Source of the DNA: Girardia tigrina
Lineage: Eukaryota > Platyhelminthes > Tricladida > Dugesiidae
DNA length: 37,455 nucleotides
Reading direction: 5' to 3'
Assembly (NCBI GenBank): GCA_001938485.1
Contig: MQRK01228891.1
Span: forward strand, 94,178-131,632
The notes below the pieces were generated by a model. That model ran no database searches and was not told the DNA's origin. It worked only from the letters and a program-made list of their open reading frames with translations. Shown in pieces: positions 9,479-21,371 of the stretch. The translations under genes and the position numbers were made by a program. How positions within the stretch are numbered: position 1 is the first letter of the stretch; every line of letters starts with the position of its first letter.

Positions 9479-10864
9479 GGGTCACTTCTCAATGCTGTCT
9501 TTAAGATATCCTTTTAAACGGAAATCTCCCAGATGTTATCAAGTCTCAACCAATATGCCTTTTTAATATCTTTTAGAGGTTTTCAAATTAATTTTGATTG
9601 CGATTATCATCCTTAAACTCAGAAACATAATTTAAAATTATTATTCTTTTTGTAACAAATTTCTAGAAACATAAATTTTTCTTTGACTGCACCTAGTTTA
9701 CTAACAAATGTAATTATATTTGTACATTCATATTGGAAAATGATTCCAAATTTAAAGAACAATAAACCTTTCTTGCAGGAATTACTTGTTTATTTAATGG
9801 ATTTTAGGTAGACCCACTTAAATTGGCAAGGGAAAGACATTTTATTTTGGAAACCAACAATAATGTTCTCAAAACATTAAAATTGATTTGTATAAGGGAT
9901 TAGTTTAAATTTAAGTTTCGCCAAAATAATTTATTATTTTTTTGATTTGAAAATTTAAAAGAAATAAATTAAAAAAATTAAATGTAGAGTAAAAATATGA
10001 TAAATAAATACTTATTTAAAATATGTTTACAGTAATAACAATTGATATATTTTGATAAAAGTTATGAAATAAGTTAAATAAATTTTAAATAAATTTTAAA
10101 TAAATAATTAACGGATCAATATTTAAGAAATAATTTTTTAACAAAAGGGTCTATTGTAAATTTAAATTAATTAGTTTTTATGATAAAGTTTCGTAGAAAA
10201 ATGTAAAATAATTTAAGGTTTAGGTTTTGTAAAATTTTCGTAAAAAATGTAAAAATAATTTGAAGTTTATATTTCGTAACTTTTCAAAATTTAATCGAAA
10301 AAATTTATGAATTAATTTTGGGCGAAATAATTAAATTAATAAGAAATTTGTTTAAGTATGTGAATTGTTGATATTAATAAATTTTGTGGTGTGAAATTAT
10401 GACTTCAGAATGTGATAATAATGAAAGTGGCATAAACGCTACTTACAATTTGAACAAAAGACTTTTAAAGAAAAACTATTTATTGAAATCCTAAATAATT
10501 AATTGATTAAATCATTAAATATTCATAATATTAATAATTGCACCTTATTCTGAAGAATTTAAAAACTTTAAAAAATGCATTGTTAAAAGCAACTAACAAT
10601 GAATTAAATTTTAAAATTATATAACGATCTCAAAAGCTTCAAAATATGTTCAGTAATAAATCTATTACATCTTTATCACTATTGTTAAGAGAACTCACAT
10701 ATTTGACAGAACATTTATTACATTCACATTTCTTATCATCTTTATGGTGATCAATAGTAATGCTTTCACTTAGATACATCAATCAATTTTCAATATCTCT
10801 CATTATAATCTGAACTATACTTGATAAGATTAATTGTTAATTAGGTTACGTTATCCTAAAATCG
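9479..10864. other. AT-rich non-coding stretch
   Basis: No supported gene. At about 10399 a short frame starting MTSECDNNESG loosely resembles the family C mini-ORFs. At 10640-10800 the minus strand has a Cys-containing scrap (KCECNKCS) that I could not assign. Confidence 0.45.
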
Positions 10865-11075
10865 ATGTTCAATCGGCAGTCTCAACCAGCTTATTGAGAA
10901 TTTTTGATTAGCATGATTTCATGCAATCGATTACATAATCATCATTTTTGTATTTATATCCAGGTGAATTGATTATTAATTAGTGACCTGAAGATGACGG
11001 TTGATCCGTCGGACTATAATGTATTGAAATATATTTTTAAATGGATGAGTTTTGTTTGTAACAAAAAATTTTCAT
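10865..11075 (+). repeat. Retroelement-end repeat with hammerhead-like motif
   Basis: This segment is closely matched, inverted, by 18730-18955. Both share the stretch GATTTCATGCAATCGATTAC, then AGTGACCTGAAGAT, the hairpin, and GAAATATATTTTT with ATGGATG. Motifs of the form CTGAAGATG-hairpin-CGAAA are common at the ends of Penelope-like and related retroelements, many of which carry hammerhead ribozymes in their terminal repeats. The parent element cannot be proven from this copy alone. Confidence 0.6.
10988..11014 (+). ncRNA. Hammerhead-like RNA motif
   Basis: CTGAAGA (10988-10994) is followed by one T, a perfect five-base-pair hairpin (GACGG-TTGAT-CCGTC) and GGAC in place of GAAA. The hammerhead consensus is CUGANGA, stem II, GAAA, so the first box fits. 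The extra T before the stem and the altered second box argue against full activity of this copy. Confidence 0.4.
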
Positions 11076-11365
11076 CCTGATTGAAGTTTATAACTATGTA
11101 ATTGTTTATTAATTAAAATTTTCTTGTTGCTAATTAAACTCGGAATTTTATCAGTCACAACCTTTTTAGTAACTATGGAAAACAAGTAGTTTAATCCTCT
11201 ACCATCCATCCAGGATGGATAATTACGTTGACCAAAGGTACGTTGCAATGACACAATGAGACCACAAAGTGCGTGCATCCCAAAGCAAGTTTTACAAAGA
11301 ATGTCATATTCATCAACAAATTTTATATCTAAAAGACATGATGCAACTGACCCCTTGCATCTCAT
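11072..11365 (-). other. Unrecognised ORF
   Basis: A 97-codon minus-strand frame has a mixed, non-simple composition (for example RNYPSWMDGRGLNYLFSIV). It adjoins the repeat ending at 11075. It contains several Cys residues and no domain I can name. It may be a transposon scrap; I would not call it a gene on this evidence. Confidence 0.2.
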
Positions 11366-13493
11366 ACAATAGGATGTATATAAATTATAAGAAACTTCCC
11401 TTCAAATTAGTAACTGTTTTCAGGGTCCGAAAGACTAAGATTTTTTCAAATATCGCTTGGAATTAAATAATTAATTACCCAGGAATAAATTGTTTGCATA
11501 AAAGAGGACTTTTCCATTAAATTTATTGTAAAAGAAATCATTTAATAAATACTTAAAGTAACATTTTTCTCAATGGTTTAAGTCTCAGTTTCTATTATCA
11601 ATATATTAATTATAAATGTATCAGAGTAATATTTTACACTTAAAACATATGCATTAAATTTGCATTAATGTCGCCGGGAAAGTTTTACTAAAAATGTTTA
11701 GAGGAAAAAGCCGTTCATTTAACAAAGAGAATATTAATAGGAAAATAAGAAAAAACTGATTTTATGCTTTTCTTATTAAAATTTATTTGTCATTTTAGAG
11801 TTAATAAAAAACTTAAATGAAAGGTTTGGTGTTCTTTTCCTTTTGTCTCCATAGAAAATAGTTGGAAAGTCAACATTATGGGCTTTTGTTTTCCAATAAT
11901 TCCTTTTGGAAAATCATTTGATAAAGAAAGAGGACGCTTGGAGTTTTAATAAATTTCCTTTAAAAACTAAATTTTCGTTGAAACTGACTTAGGATTTTGT
12001 GACCTCGTAAATTTTTGAATTTTAAAAATGTAACACTTAAAAAATTTTAAAGATATTTCATTAAAAATTTTATAATTGTGAAGATTTCAAAATGCTTCAT
12101 TAAACTAGATTTTTAAAATTTGTTGTTGAAAAACATTTTAAAATAAAGCTAAAATAAATTTTAAATTTACCTACAAAAGTTTAACCTATAAATTTTAGGA
12201 TTAACACAAATTAAGTTAAAAACTATTTTGTACATAATTTTTATTTGAATATAAAAAATTAAGGATTAATAAATTCAGGTAATATTGCAATTTAATTTCA
12301 TTTGATTATCAAATTTTTACAATTAATATTACTTAAAATCAGATTGTAATTTAATATTATTTAATGAAGCAATAAAACCAAATATCACAATTTAATATTT
12401 AAAATTAGGATTAGCGTTACGAAACTAAAATCGAATATATAAGATTTGAATGTTTACTTATGAGTAACAATTAAAGTAAATTTTACGTCAATAAAAATTA
12501 TAATAAATGAAAAATGAAAGACTTAATAAAATTTAACAAAATTTTGTGACAAGTAATAAAACTAATTTTAAACTATAAACATCAATTAGTAAAATTAAAA
12601 TTTATATCGATATTTATAATTATTTTATTTATAACTGGTTTGTGAGATATAAGAAAACATTGTTCCTCAGAAATATGTCCAAAATAGTTAATTGTTAGAA
12701 ATAAAATATGAGAGTTATGAACTCTTTTATTGATCACAAACCGAACACTGACAAAATAATAAAAGTATGTCAAGAAATAAAAGGAGATTCGTTTTCCATT
12801 TGCGAAGTTACTTCTGTTCTTTTACACATTTTTATTCTTTTTCTTTGTTTTTTTTGTAAAAGTGGCTTCAGTGGTTTCGGTGATAGGGTAGCACAGATTA
12901 CCACCTCTTCATTAGTTTACAGGAACTAATTCTAACAGTACAAGGAAATCTGTCGTTATTATGAAGAGCAATAAAATAGCTTTTCAAATATTTATTTTTA
13001 TTACAATTAGAACTGTTCTTACAACAATTCTCAAACACACTTTCTTGGTTAAAAATTTAATATTCTTATAATGTAAGATAAACACAATAAAAAGTATTTA
13101 ATTTTTAAATTTAATTTATTTTAATAATTTAAATTTATAAACGGATTGAATTACTTTCAAATAATTGATATTAAAAATCGGAGAGGCATCACTCTAAAAA
13201 ATAAATATACCAAAAAGTTTAATAAACAAACCATAATACTGGAAGATATTCCTCATAACTTAAATCCATCTTTATACATCACACTTTAACATAAACCCTC
13301 GTCCGATACTCGGGTGAAATTTCATCCTTGGTTGATTTTAAAAGGTTGTAGTTTCTAAAATTCCATACCAGTATTTTCTAACATTTTGTTATGAATTCAC
13401 ATTTATTTCAAAAGTCATTCAAATCACACTAATTAAATTGTTGAGCCGTTATAATAACAATGAAAATATTTTAATTACTTTATCAAGTATCTA
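11366..13493. other. AT-rich non-coding stretch
   Basis: No gene, RNA or transposon end could be supported. Short open frames near 12582-12929 consist of hydrophobic low-complexity codons from A/T runs. Confidence 0.5.
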
Positions 13494-13573
13494 GTCTGGT
13501 GCCAGCAGCCGCGGTAATTTCAGCTCCAAAAGTGAATATTAAAGTTGTTGCTGTTAAAAAGCTCGTCATTGAA
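13494..13573 (+). rRNA. 18S (SSU) rRNA-like fragment, nuclear type
   Basis: The stretch beginning GTCTGGTGCCAGCAGCCGCG matches the universal 530-loop region of eukaryotic 18S rRNA and continues for about 75 bases: TAATTTCAGCTCCAA, then ATATTAAAGTTGTTG and GTTAAAAAGCTCGT. Only a handful of differences from the metazoan consensus are visible, and the eukaryote-specific continuation excludes a bacterial or mitochondrial origin. It cannot be a working gene: the rest of the 1.8-kb rRNA is absent or unrecognisable. Short colinear look-alikes follow at 13748-13761 (TTCCTGGAATAACG), 13914-13922 (ATTCGTACT) and 13958-13969 (GGGTGAAATTCT), which suggests an old, heavily decayed and rearranged pseudogene. 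Confidence 0.75.
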
Positions 13574-14040
13574 ATTAGGGAATTAATATTTTAAAAATAT
13601 AAACATAAAAAAATCGAGGAATTTTTATAAGTAAATATATATTAAGAATGCTGCCATTTCTAAAAATATTTGAAGTACATTTAAAACGGATCGAGTGTTA
13701 GGGCTGAACTGGATGAGCGGACGAGCACCGATGAATTCAGAGAAGATTCCTGGAATAACGGTGCTTTCTCTGGCAAAAGGAGTGGAGGAGAACATCAACG
13801 GTAAAAATTAAATTACCGGATTCGGATAGCAAGAGTTTGCACACAAAACATTCAAAGAGATTACAAATAATTTTTTAATATATGTAAATTTATATGTATA
13901 TATAAGATACAAAATTCGTACTTCCAAAATTTACAGTGCCTTTCAGCCATCGTAACAGGGTGAAATTCTGTAAGCGTTTTTAGAAATGCTTTCAGGGTTA
14001 CAACAAAAAACTAAAATGATGAAAAACTTTTTTTACCTAT
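13574..14040 (+). pseudogene. Possible degraded continuation of 18S rRNA pseudogene
   Basis: GC-richer sequence at 13685-13860 and three short matches in the correct 18S order (see the preceding entry) suggest the rRNA copy originally continued here. Alignment between the matches is not evident by eye. The segment 13690-13800 (GGATGAGCGGACGAGCACCG onward) has no match I can name. Confidence 0.3.
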
Positions 14041-14521
14041 AGTTTATTTTTAAATGAACAATATTTTTTTTACTATTCTATTTAGAATATCCGTTTATCT
14101 ATCTGTATTAATTATTTATCTTTATATTTATCTATATAATAAATTAATATTCATGATAAGGAGTGCAACGTTTCTTATGATTCAATATTTTTCAAAAAAG
14201 ATTTTTTTACAATTTTTCCTAGGCAGAGGACTAAGAAAAATGATCAATTCAGGTATAAATAAATATAGAAATATAAATTTAGTTCCAGAGTAATTCATAA
14301 GGGTCGTTTGCCCTCGCCAAGTCTGAATGTCTATTAAATAGACTTAATAATTAGGGTACGAATTTTTCGATAAAAACTAGTTATCTAAAATTCTCCTTAA
14401 TATCCAATTTCTTCTGTCTTTGATTTTTTGCCAAATTTTATGATAAAAAACGACGTAAAACTGCAACTGTATAAGATAATTAATGATTCCTATAAAAATT
14501 CCATTATATTTCGGAAAATCT
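14041..14521. other. AT-rich non-coding stretch
   Basis: The only open frame (14054-14293) is a Leu/Ile/Phe/Tyr low-complexity product of A/T runs. Nothing else is seen. Confidence 0.5.
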
Positions 14522-15330
14522 TTAAATGTGTATTAAGAGCACTGACACAATTACTATGCAAACATTTATTACTTTACATTTAGAGTCATCACAACTCTTG
14601 GAAGTTCCTTCACTATTTGTCATCGCTTTAATTAGTGTTATTTCTGAATTTTTTAATAATGCTTATTTAAACAAATTTCCTAATTTTTCAATAACATTTA
14701 TTATTATTTTAACTTTAAAATTTTTCATAAAATTATAAAATAACTAGTAAATGATCCGTCGTGTATGACGTTTATTTAAAGTATTTTACTTCTTCTATAT
14801 ATCAAAAAAGTCAAAAAATTGTGTTACTGACAATTACCAACCGTTACCGACAATCGACAATCGTGCAATCGGTTATCGTGCTTTTATATTAATGGGAAGT
14901 GAGTTAAAATTGCAAAAAAAACAGTTTAAACATTTGCAGATAATCGTTTAAACATTAGTGTTAGTCACAGAATCAGCTTCAGAATTAGGCTTTTTTATTA
15001 ATAATAATTAAATTAATTTTTAAAATTATTCAAACCTCTAAAATGTCTTTCATTAAAATATTAAATATGTTTGTTTTAATTTTTGAAAAATATTACTTAT
15101 AATAGAAATTACCCTAAATTATTACTTTTTAAATTTTAGTTTTATCAGATTAGTAAATTTTTATTCATTTTAAAAATGTAAATTCTGTTCGAATAATCAG
15201 TTATTGCAAATATAATAAAGTACCAATTTTCCAATTTAGTTAGAGAATCATCATTCCAATTACAGCACACTCAAATAAACACACCACATCCCTACACAAT
15301 TTAAAATATTCCTCAAATTGTGTTTTAGAA
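14522..15330 (-). repeat. Family C repeat copy, - strand
   Basis: On the minus strand the conserved block starts near 15330 (TTTGAGGAATATTTT) and ends near 15230 with TGATTCTCTAACTAAATTGGA. An AT-rich spacer of about 600 bp follows, then a 33-codon mini-ORF (14522-14623) beginning MTNSEGTSKSCDDSKC. The spacer is longer than in other copies. The mini-ORF aligns with MANDDRHSESCNDSKC at 17794 and MLNGERPSESHNDSKC at 34754. Confidence 0.55.
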
Positions 15331-16773
15331 TGAAATGAAATGAAGGCTGATCAAAACATAACTGGATCAAGTGTAACTGGAAGTAGAGATGGAATATGTG
15401 GTAACTCGACTACAGAGACGTTTTAAAAACACGTAAAACACTTGATTTCTTCAAAAGACTATTTAGCAAGCAAATTGCAGATCCAAACTAAAACATCTGT
15501 TACAAAAACATTATATATATAATTTTACTGCTTTTTTAAAGAAAGAAGCAACAAGATGTCTGAGTGATCTGTTTAACATGCTTTGGAAGTATAACATATT
15601 ATTATACAAAAAAACGAATTTTGTCCCTATTACCTCCATGAAGAAGTATACAAATAATACGAAAGAAATATGTTGATATTCTTAGAAAAATGAAATCTAA
15701 TTCCTACTATTAATTGTACAATTTACATGTAATATACGATACATCATGTAACAAGTTAAGCATATGCTTAACATAAAGGGTGTTAAAAATAAGAGAGAGA
15801 AATCAAAGACATTTTTTTATTAAGACAATTTTACAGACCATTTTCTTTATACATGAAGTTGTTATTGATCCAAGAAAGATTCAAAATTCGGATGGAGCAA
15901 AACTCATTTTGTATATTTCTTGAAGTTCTCAGAATTTAGTTTTTTAAAAGAAAAGTTTGTACATTTAGAAGTTGCGAATTGGCTTTATAGAATAACCAGA
16001 TCCGAACTGGGGTCTCGCAAGGATCCTGATTTAGCTTTTTCTACATCAAAGGGACAGAAATGTGTATTTCAAAGTAAAATTCGTCATGCCCCTGTAGTAT
16101 ATGATTTAATGGATCTTGAGAGTCTAAAACTGCATATTTATATAAAAAAGGATGTTTTTGTTCATTAGATAAAAATTTTTGTCGACTGAACACATGTGTC
16201 CTTATTATCATGTTTTCCTTGCTGACGTTTGAAAGGACTATTAGCCATATGTTACGGAAACTTATCAATTTTATTTATAGTTTGATCATGCTGACATTCT
16301 CCAAGGATACTCCGACTTTTAAGTTTATTTATATTTGAAAATATAAAAGAAATAATAAAGATATGTAATAAATGAAAGAGTTTTCTTCTTAATGTATTCT
16401 AAAGGACGATTGGAGAGATAAAATTATGCGATCAAAGGTTTACATGTTTTGCGAAGATCAGAGAAAGTGGTCTCAGGGACATGTGGGATCTATACCAACG
16501 AAATGTTCTTTTATTTTATCATAAAATTCATAATTATTCAATAATTAAATTAATATATTATTAGACAGTTTTAAAGAGTCATATATTAGCATTAGTTCTA
16601 CAAAGCATCCCCCACAAATATCAATGGCAAGAATGAAATATATTAATAATATTTGTAATCAAATGTTTCTTGCAATCATGTATGATGATATCTAATTATA
16701 AATACGTATAATATTACATAAAAAATAATGATTATAAATAAAATATTAAATTAAAATTTTAATATATTTACAG
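15331..16773. other. Non-coding stretch upstream of candidate cut exon
   Basis: Mostly AT-rich. A short protein-like frame at 15330-15425 (KADQNITGSSVTGSRDGIC) is preceded by TTTTAG and contains a GTAACT, but its phase does not fit the next candidate exon. An unplaced 82-codon frame lies at 15920-16168. Neither is supported as coding. Confidence 0.4.
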
Positions 16774-16831
16774 ACTTCGCAACATTTTTCCGTCACAGCA
16801 GTCGTACCAAAATACGCCTCCGTCTGAGCAG
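16774..16831 (+). CDS. Candidate 58-nt exon of the cut-like gene
   Basis: A GC-rich island (about half G+C) in very AT-rich DNA is preceded by TTTAATATATTTACAG and followed by CAG|GTTTAT. Of the three frames, one encodes LRNIFPSQQSYQNTPPSEQ, a Gln/Pro/Ser-rich disordered sequence typical of homeodomain-protein linkers. That frame starts with one leftover base and ends on a codon boundary, which is the phase required by the exon at 19550. One of the other frames has a stop. The donor (GTTTAT) is weak, so confidence is moderate. If real, a further upstream exon ending two bases into a codon must exist outside or hidden in this window. Confidence 0.45.
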
Positions 16832-17680
16832 GTTTATTTATTTATTTTTATATTATTTGTTTTCATTGAAAAGTTTCAATTAAATATATTTTATAAATAA
16901 GTAATAAAATTTTTGTTACAATTAAACATTAATTATTAAAATACGTTTTTGGTTACATTTTCGAAGAAAATTATTAAAAATTATTAAAATAATAATATTT
17001 AATAAACATAATTAATATATAATTAGAGATTGAACGACAAGTTAATATGAAATAGTAACGATCCTTTATTTTTTTATTTGGATGATGTAGAAATAATTCA
17101 ATAATTTCAATAATTTTAATAATTATAATTTTAAAATATTTATAATTTTTTTTCGTTTCATTTAATAAAAATTAAAAAAATCATTTAATTTGAATCTAAA
17201 ATTTATTCGAATCTAAAAAGAACATCCTCCCGGTTGTGGGATCAAATAGAAAAGAATTTAAATTAAGAAAAATGTAAAATTTAATTATAATTTTATTATT
17301 TTTAGTATTTGGAACGTATTTTAAATTATAATTTATAACGAATAAATTTTTGCACTTTTAAAGAGTTTTTCATGGAATTTATAAATTGAGTTTTTATTTA
17401 TAATTTTTTTTGTAAAATATAATATATAATATATGATTGCTTTTTCCTCGACTGGCTTTAGCTATTTCTGGTACCGACTTTTTGCTATGTTAATACGTTA
17501 GACCAAGGAAGTATTTAAAGTCAAAACTCCAATGTCATTTGAAACCATTGGTAAAGTGTTAACATCAAATTAGTGTTAGACCTGGACTGAACTTAATAAA
17601 TATTGTATTTGTTGGTATCCATAATGCTTCATTTTATTAATGCTTTTTAATCATATAATTATTATTTAGTAATATTTTTC
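16832..17680. other. AT-rich intron-like stretch
   Basis: No gene or recognisable repeat. A slightly GC-richer strip at about 17440-17590 was examined and not assigned. Confidence 0.5.
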
Positions 17681-18110
17681 TCAATAAATTGAAAAAAACA
17701 AGATAACAATATTGAGACAATTCTCATTTGAATCTTTATTGCAATTACATTTAGAGTCATTACAACTCTCAGAATGTCTGTCATCGTTTGCCATCGCTCT
17801 AATTGGTTTCGTATTTTTTATTTTTAATCATGATTGTTCGAACAATTTTTCTAAATCTTTTAAAAATACATAATTTTTGAAATATTAATTAAAAATAATA
17901 ATTTAAATCATTTCTAAATAAAAACACAAAATTTTAAAAAATGTTATCAAATTATTAAAATGACTTTAATTTAAGTTTTATTAAATTTATTTAAATTTAA
18001 TTAAATGTTTTTCTTTTCTTAAAAAATATTAAACTTAATTTAAATTGCTAATTTAAAAAATAAAAACTTATTATTTTAAATATATTAGAATAGTCAGAAT
18101 AGAACATTTT
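17681..18110 (-). repeat. Family C repeat copy, - strand (5' block mostly lost)
   Basis: A mini-ORF of 37 codons (17681-17794) begins MANDDRHSESCNDSKCNCNK. The 20 bases before its ATG and the AT-rich spacer up to about 18100 (GACTATTC near the far end) match the copy at 34611-35205. The conserved upstream block is not recognisable beyond 18110. Confidence 0.55.
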
Positions 18111-18270
18111 AAACATTTTTGTATGGGAAAAGATTTTTTTTACGAACGGATCATAAAGCTATCACTTTTATGATGACTACGAAAAACCCTATTACACCAG
18201 TTTCAAACATGGATAAATTTTGAAATTGAAAATAATTAGTATGAACTCAGAAATATATTGATCAAGAAAA

Positions 18271-18387
18271 ATGTCAAATAGTGAATGCGCTTGTGATATT
18301 AATAAATGTTGTAAATCTCATATTGATGCTGTTAATAATAGTAAAATTCAATTCATAAGTCATACTGATCAATTATATTTCCTCTAA
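18271..18387 (+). other. Cys-rich mini-ORF, distant family C relative
   Basis: A 38-codon frame begins MSNSECACDINKCC. Its Cys/Asn composition and length resemble the family C mini-ORFs, but no conserved block precedes it and the alignment is weak. Confidence 0.25.
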
Positions 18388-18729
18388 ATCATACATTCTT
18401 AATAGAATGCGCGTTAATGTTTCTTTTTACACGTTACGATTTCTTTATATCTTAGTTTTTTGAATTTTCAAATACGGAGTATTTTTCGACGAATTTTTTT
18501 CGTTCATTCTAATGTGTATCACAAAAGTAAACCATTCAATATCTTTTTGCTTCTACATATGGGTAGTTTGTAAAAACTAGTGAATCATTTGATGTGGCTC
18601 AGCAATACACATCAATTTTAACTATATCAGCATGTCTAAAATTCGTCCGGAAGGCCTAAACTAGTCAATTGACTGATTTTTAGTGATCGCTGGCCCACAA
18701 AAAATATTTACTAAATCAAATAAGTAACA

Positions 18730-18955
18730 GTTAATTGATTAAAAACAAAATGCATCCATTAAAAAAATATATTTCAAGACAACATATTTCGACGAATCAA
18801 CAGCTATCTTCAGGTCACTGATTAATTAAGAAATAAAAAAAATTTAAATAAATTCATCTGTAAAGAAATACAAAATAATAATTATGTAATCGATTGCATG
18901 AAATCATGCTAATCAAAAATTTTCAATAAGCTGGTTGATACTGCCGATTGAACAT
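18730..18955 (-). repeat. Retroelement-end repeat with hammerhead-like motif
   Basis: This is the inverted counterpart of 10865-11075. The motif core (18787-18813) has CTGAAGA and a proper GAAA followed by TATGTTGTC, which supplies the GTC triplet that hammerheads cleave after. The stem has decayed (AGCTG against TCGTC). Confidence 0.6.
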
Positions 18956-19549
18956 TTAGTATTAGTCCGCAACAACTTATTAATTTCCATAATTGGCACG
19001 TAAACTTTGGATACCTTTGATTTCTATTTTATGCATTCCACCGATCAGATTACTACTTATACATTAAATATGTAATTCACCTTGAGCATACTCTACAAAA
19101 AATATCATTTCTCGTTTTACATTGATTCAAGCAGTTGTCGGTAGCTTCAATCTATCATTTTCGACCTAGAAGATCAAAATCCTCTGTTTTCTTTGAATAT
19201 GGTTTGATTAATGATTGACTTCTTTTTTTAAACACGAGAAGAATGGCTTTTCCTCCTCAAAATAAAACCATTTTTGATCACAAAACATTTAATTGAATAA
19301 TATGCGAATTGTTCCTCGAGGGTTCTTCCCCTATAAGTAGTTGTTATTTAACAAATGATGGAAATTAATAAAATATAATTCGAAATTTTAACCCTTTAAA
19401 TTTGAGCATATTCACTTTTTTCCATCTTTGATTTGAGGTCATTTGTATTGCAATAAAAAAATTGTGAAAAAAATAGAATTTTATAATTTTTTGTTTGTAT
19501 TTCACATTATTATTTTATTTTTACTTAAAATGTTTTTTATATGTTTCAG

Positions 19550-20129
19550 TGCACAAGTTCTCCACAAAGAGGCTTCAATCAGTTAATCCAGGAATTATTA
19601 TCCACATATCAAGATCAACAAGAAAATTTATCACAGTTAACCGTGAAATACAATTTTCTATTAAACGCAATGGAAAGATTACTTTTCGATGTACAAAACA
19701 ATGTTGAATACTCTTTATTGGCATTGGGAATTTCTCAAACTATAAATAAAGTGAAGCATAATCAGATCAATCAGTTAAATCAGCTCAATTGTGCTTCTCT
19801 CATATCAAATGGGGTCATACCTATGATCAACCAGTCCCACCTGTTCAACAACTGCACCCAGTTGTCGAGCACCCCTTCAGACGTCACACCGACTTCTTCT
19901 GTCATAGATTTGACAAATCAAAGAACGAAATCTGAGGCGACAACCGCGATGGCATCAATCATTGACAAAAAACTTGATTCAACTAAAATAGATTTTCATA
20001 ACAGCTCAAATTCTAAGAAGATGACAAGTCTGGACAAGCTTGATAAACTAATCGACGAGACTGTCAAGAAGTCGACAAACAGAATTCCCATTTCTGACGA
20101 CAGTGCGCACAGTCCGGCCTCAAAATCTC
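19550..20129 (+). CDS. cut-like: cut/CUX-like gene, exon upstream of the CUT repeat
   Basis: An internal exon is bounded by a strong acceptor (TTTTATATGTTTCAG) and a consensus donor (CTC|GTAAGTG). It starts on a codon boundary and ends one base into a codon, which fits the exon at 32153 exactly. The 193 codons begin CTSSPQRGFNQLIQELLSTY and form a helical, heptad-like stretch to about residue 65. Then comes an Asn/Gln/Ser/Thr-rich linker with a basic, helical patch (SLDKLDKLIDETVKK) near the end. This is the architecture upstream of the first CUT repeat in Cut/CUX proteins, which are nuclear DNA-binding transcription regulators. Family assignment rests on splicing to the CUT exon, as the segment itself has no diagnostic domain. 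Base composition is clearly richer in G+C than the flanking introns. Confidence 0.7.
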
Positions 20130-21321
20130 GTAAGTGTATTTGGTAACGCAGGCAAATGAGGGATATTTATGCAAATTTAATTACGAGAGGCTTTTCAAAT
20201 TGAGAAAAGAAAGTTATTTACTAATTTGAAAGATTCTTTTTTTGTGGGATTTATTTAAGATAATACTAATAATGAAAGGATTTTTATTTTCAATGCGTTT
20301 CGTTTGTTGAATTATATAGCGGGAAGTATTCAATGTTCTTGAAGCCCGGGGGATTTTGCGTACATTTCCTTAGCGTCGAAAGAGTCTCTTTTGTCTGGAA
20401 CATATTTCGTTTTAAAACCTAAAATTTCTTTAGTAAATAAAAAAAAATCACTGAAAAATAATCGTAAAATTGAGGAATTTCCAAAAAGATTGCCAGATGT
20501 TTTCGATAATTATTCTTCTGTCTGACTTTGCTTGAAGTAAAACAATATGGTATAAGTTTTCAATCTGATTCGAGAATGAAAAATTTATATTTTTTATGAA
20601 TAAATAATTAATAGTGGAATGAAATGTAATATTTTCTGTATCCTCCTACCCGACTTATTTTAATCCTGGTTCCGTTATAATTTAGGGTGGTCCACAGATT
20701 TATTTTTTACGTTTTGAAAAAGATTTTTAAAAAAATTCCATAATATTAAAAATATTTTCCTGTTATTATTTTCTAAAATTAAAAGATAATTTGTAGAAAA
20801 GAAACCCTTAGTGGAGGTACCATAAGACCCTTATACACTAAAACAATTTTTTGTTCCCGTTCTCATTGATAGAATCACTGGGTTCATATTTTAAGTAAAA
20901 TGGTCTTAGTGAATGTCAACTGTTTTTATTTCTGTTACTACATATTATGTTAATTATTATTTTTTGTCTCAATTCTTTTATTTGTTTTCATATGAAAAAT
21001 GTGTTACGCTAGATTTCGTTGTATTTTCGGTAAAAGTCAAAAAATATTTATTTAAGATATGTCACTAAGTTATAAAAACGTTAAATATAAAGCAATTAAT
21101 ATAATATAATAAAATATATTTAAATAAAATATCCGTACTTCAGAATGGCGCTCTGAGAATGTTCGATGAGAGACGATTTTCGGCCAATAAAATACGAAAA
21201 ATCTAAATAAAAACAAGTTAATAAAAAGTCTAGTGACAATTTAAGCGCAATTTCCTTATGTTATTCGGTGCCCAAATATTAAAACGTTTATATCAGTATT
21301 TGACTATGATTAATTTTTTGT
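20130..21321. other. Intron sequence
   Basis: Start of the 12-kb intron. A GC-richer strip at 20335-20400 (AAGCCCGGGGGATTTTGCG) is the only feature that stands out; it has no open frame or known motif and could be a conserved element or repeat scrap. Confidence 0.5.
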
Positions 21322-21371
21322 NNNNNNNNNNNNNNNNNNNNNNNNNNNNNNNNNNNNNNNNNNNNNNNNNN
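21322..21371. other. Assembly gap (50 N)
   Basis: Fifty consecutive N. A round-number gap usually marks a scaffold join of unknown true length. Confidence 0.95.

Noticed and set aside
12582-12929. Overlapping short frames on both strands
   Set aside because: Low-complexity AT sequence with no conserved motif and no second copy.
13331-13345. CTTGGTTGATTTT, similar to the start of 18S rRNA
   Set aside because: It is too short, and only 165 bp from the 530-loop match where about 550 bp would be expected.
15330-15425. Possible upstream cut exon (KADQNITGSSVTG)
   Set aside because: The acceptor is weak and overlaps the end of a family C block, and no donor gives the phase needed for 16774.
15920-16168. 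82-codon plus-strand frame
   Set aside because: The composition is protein-like, but there is no recognised domain, no splice support, and an equally long frame on the opposite strand.
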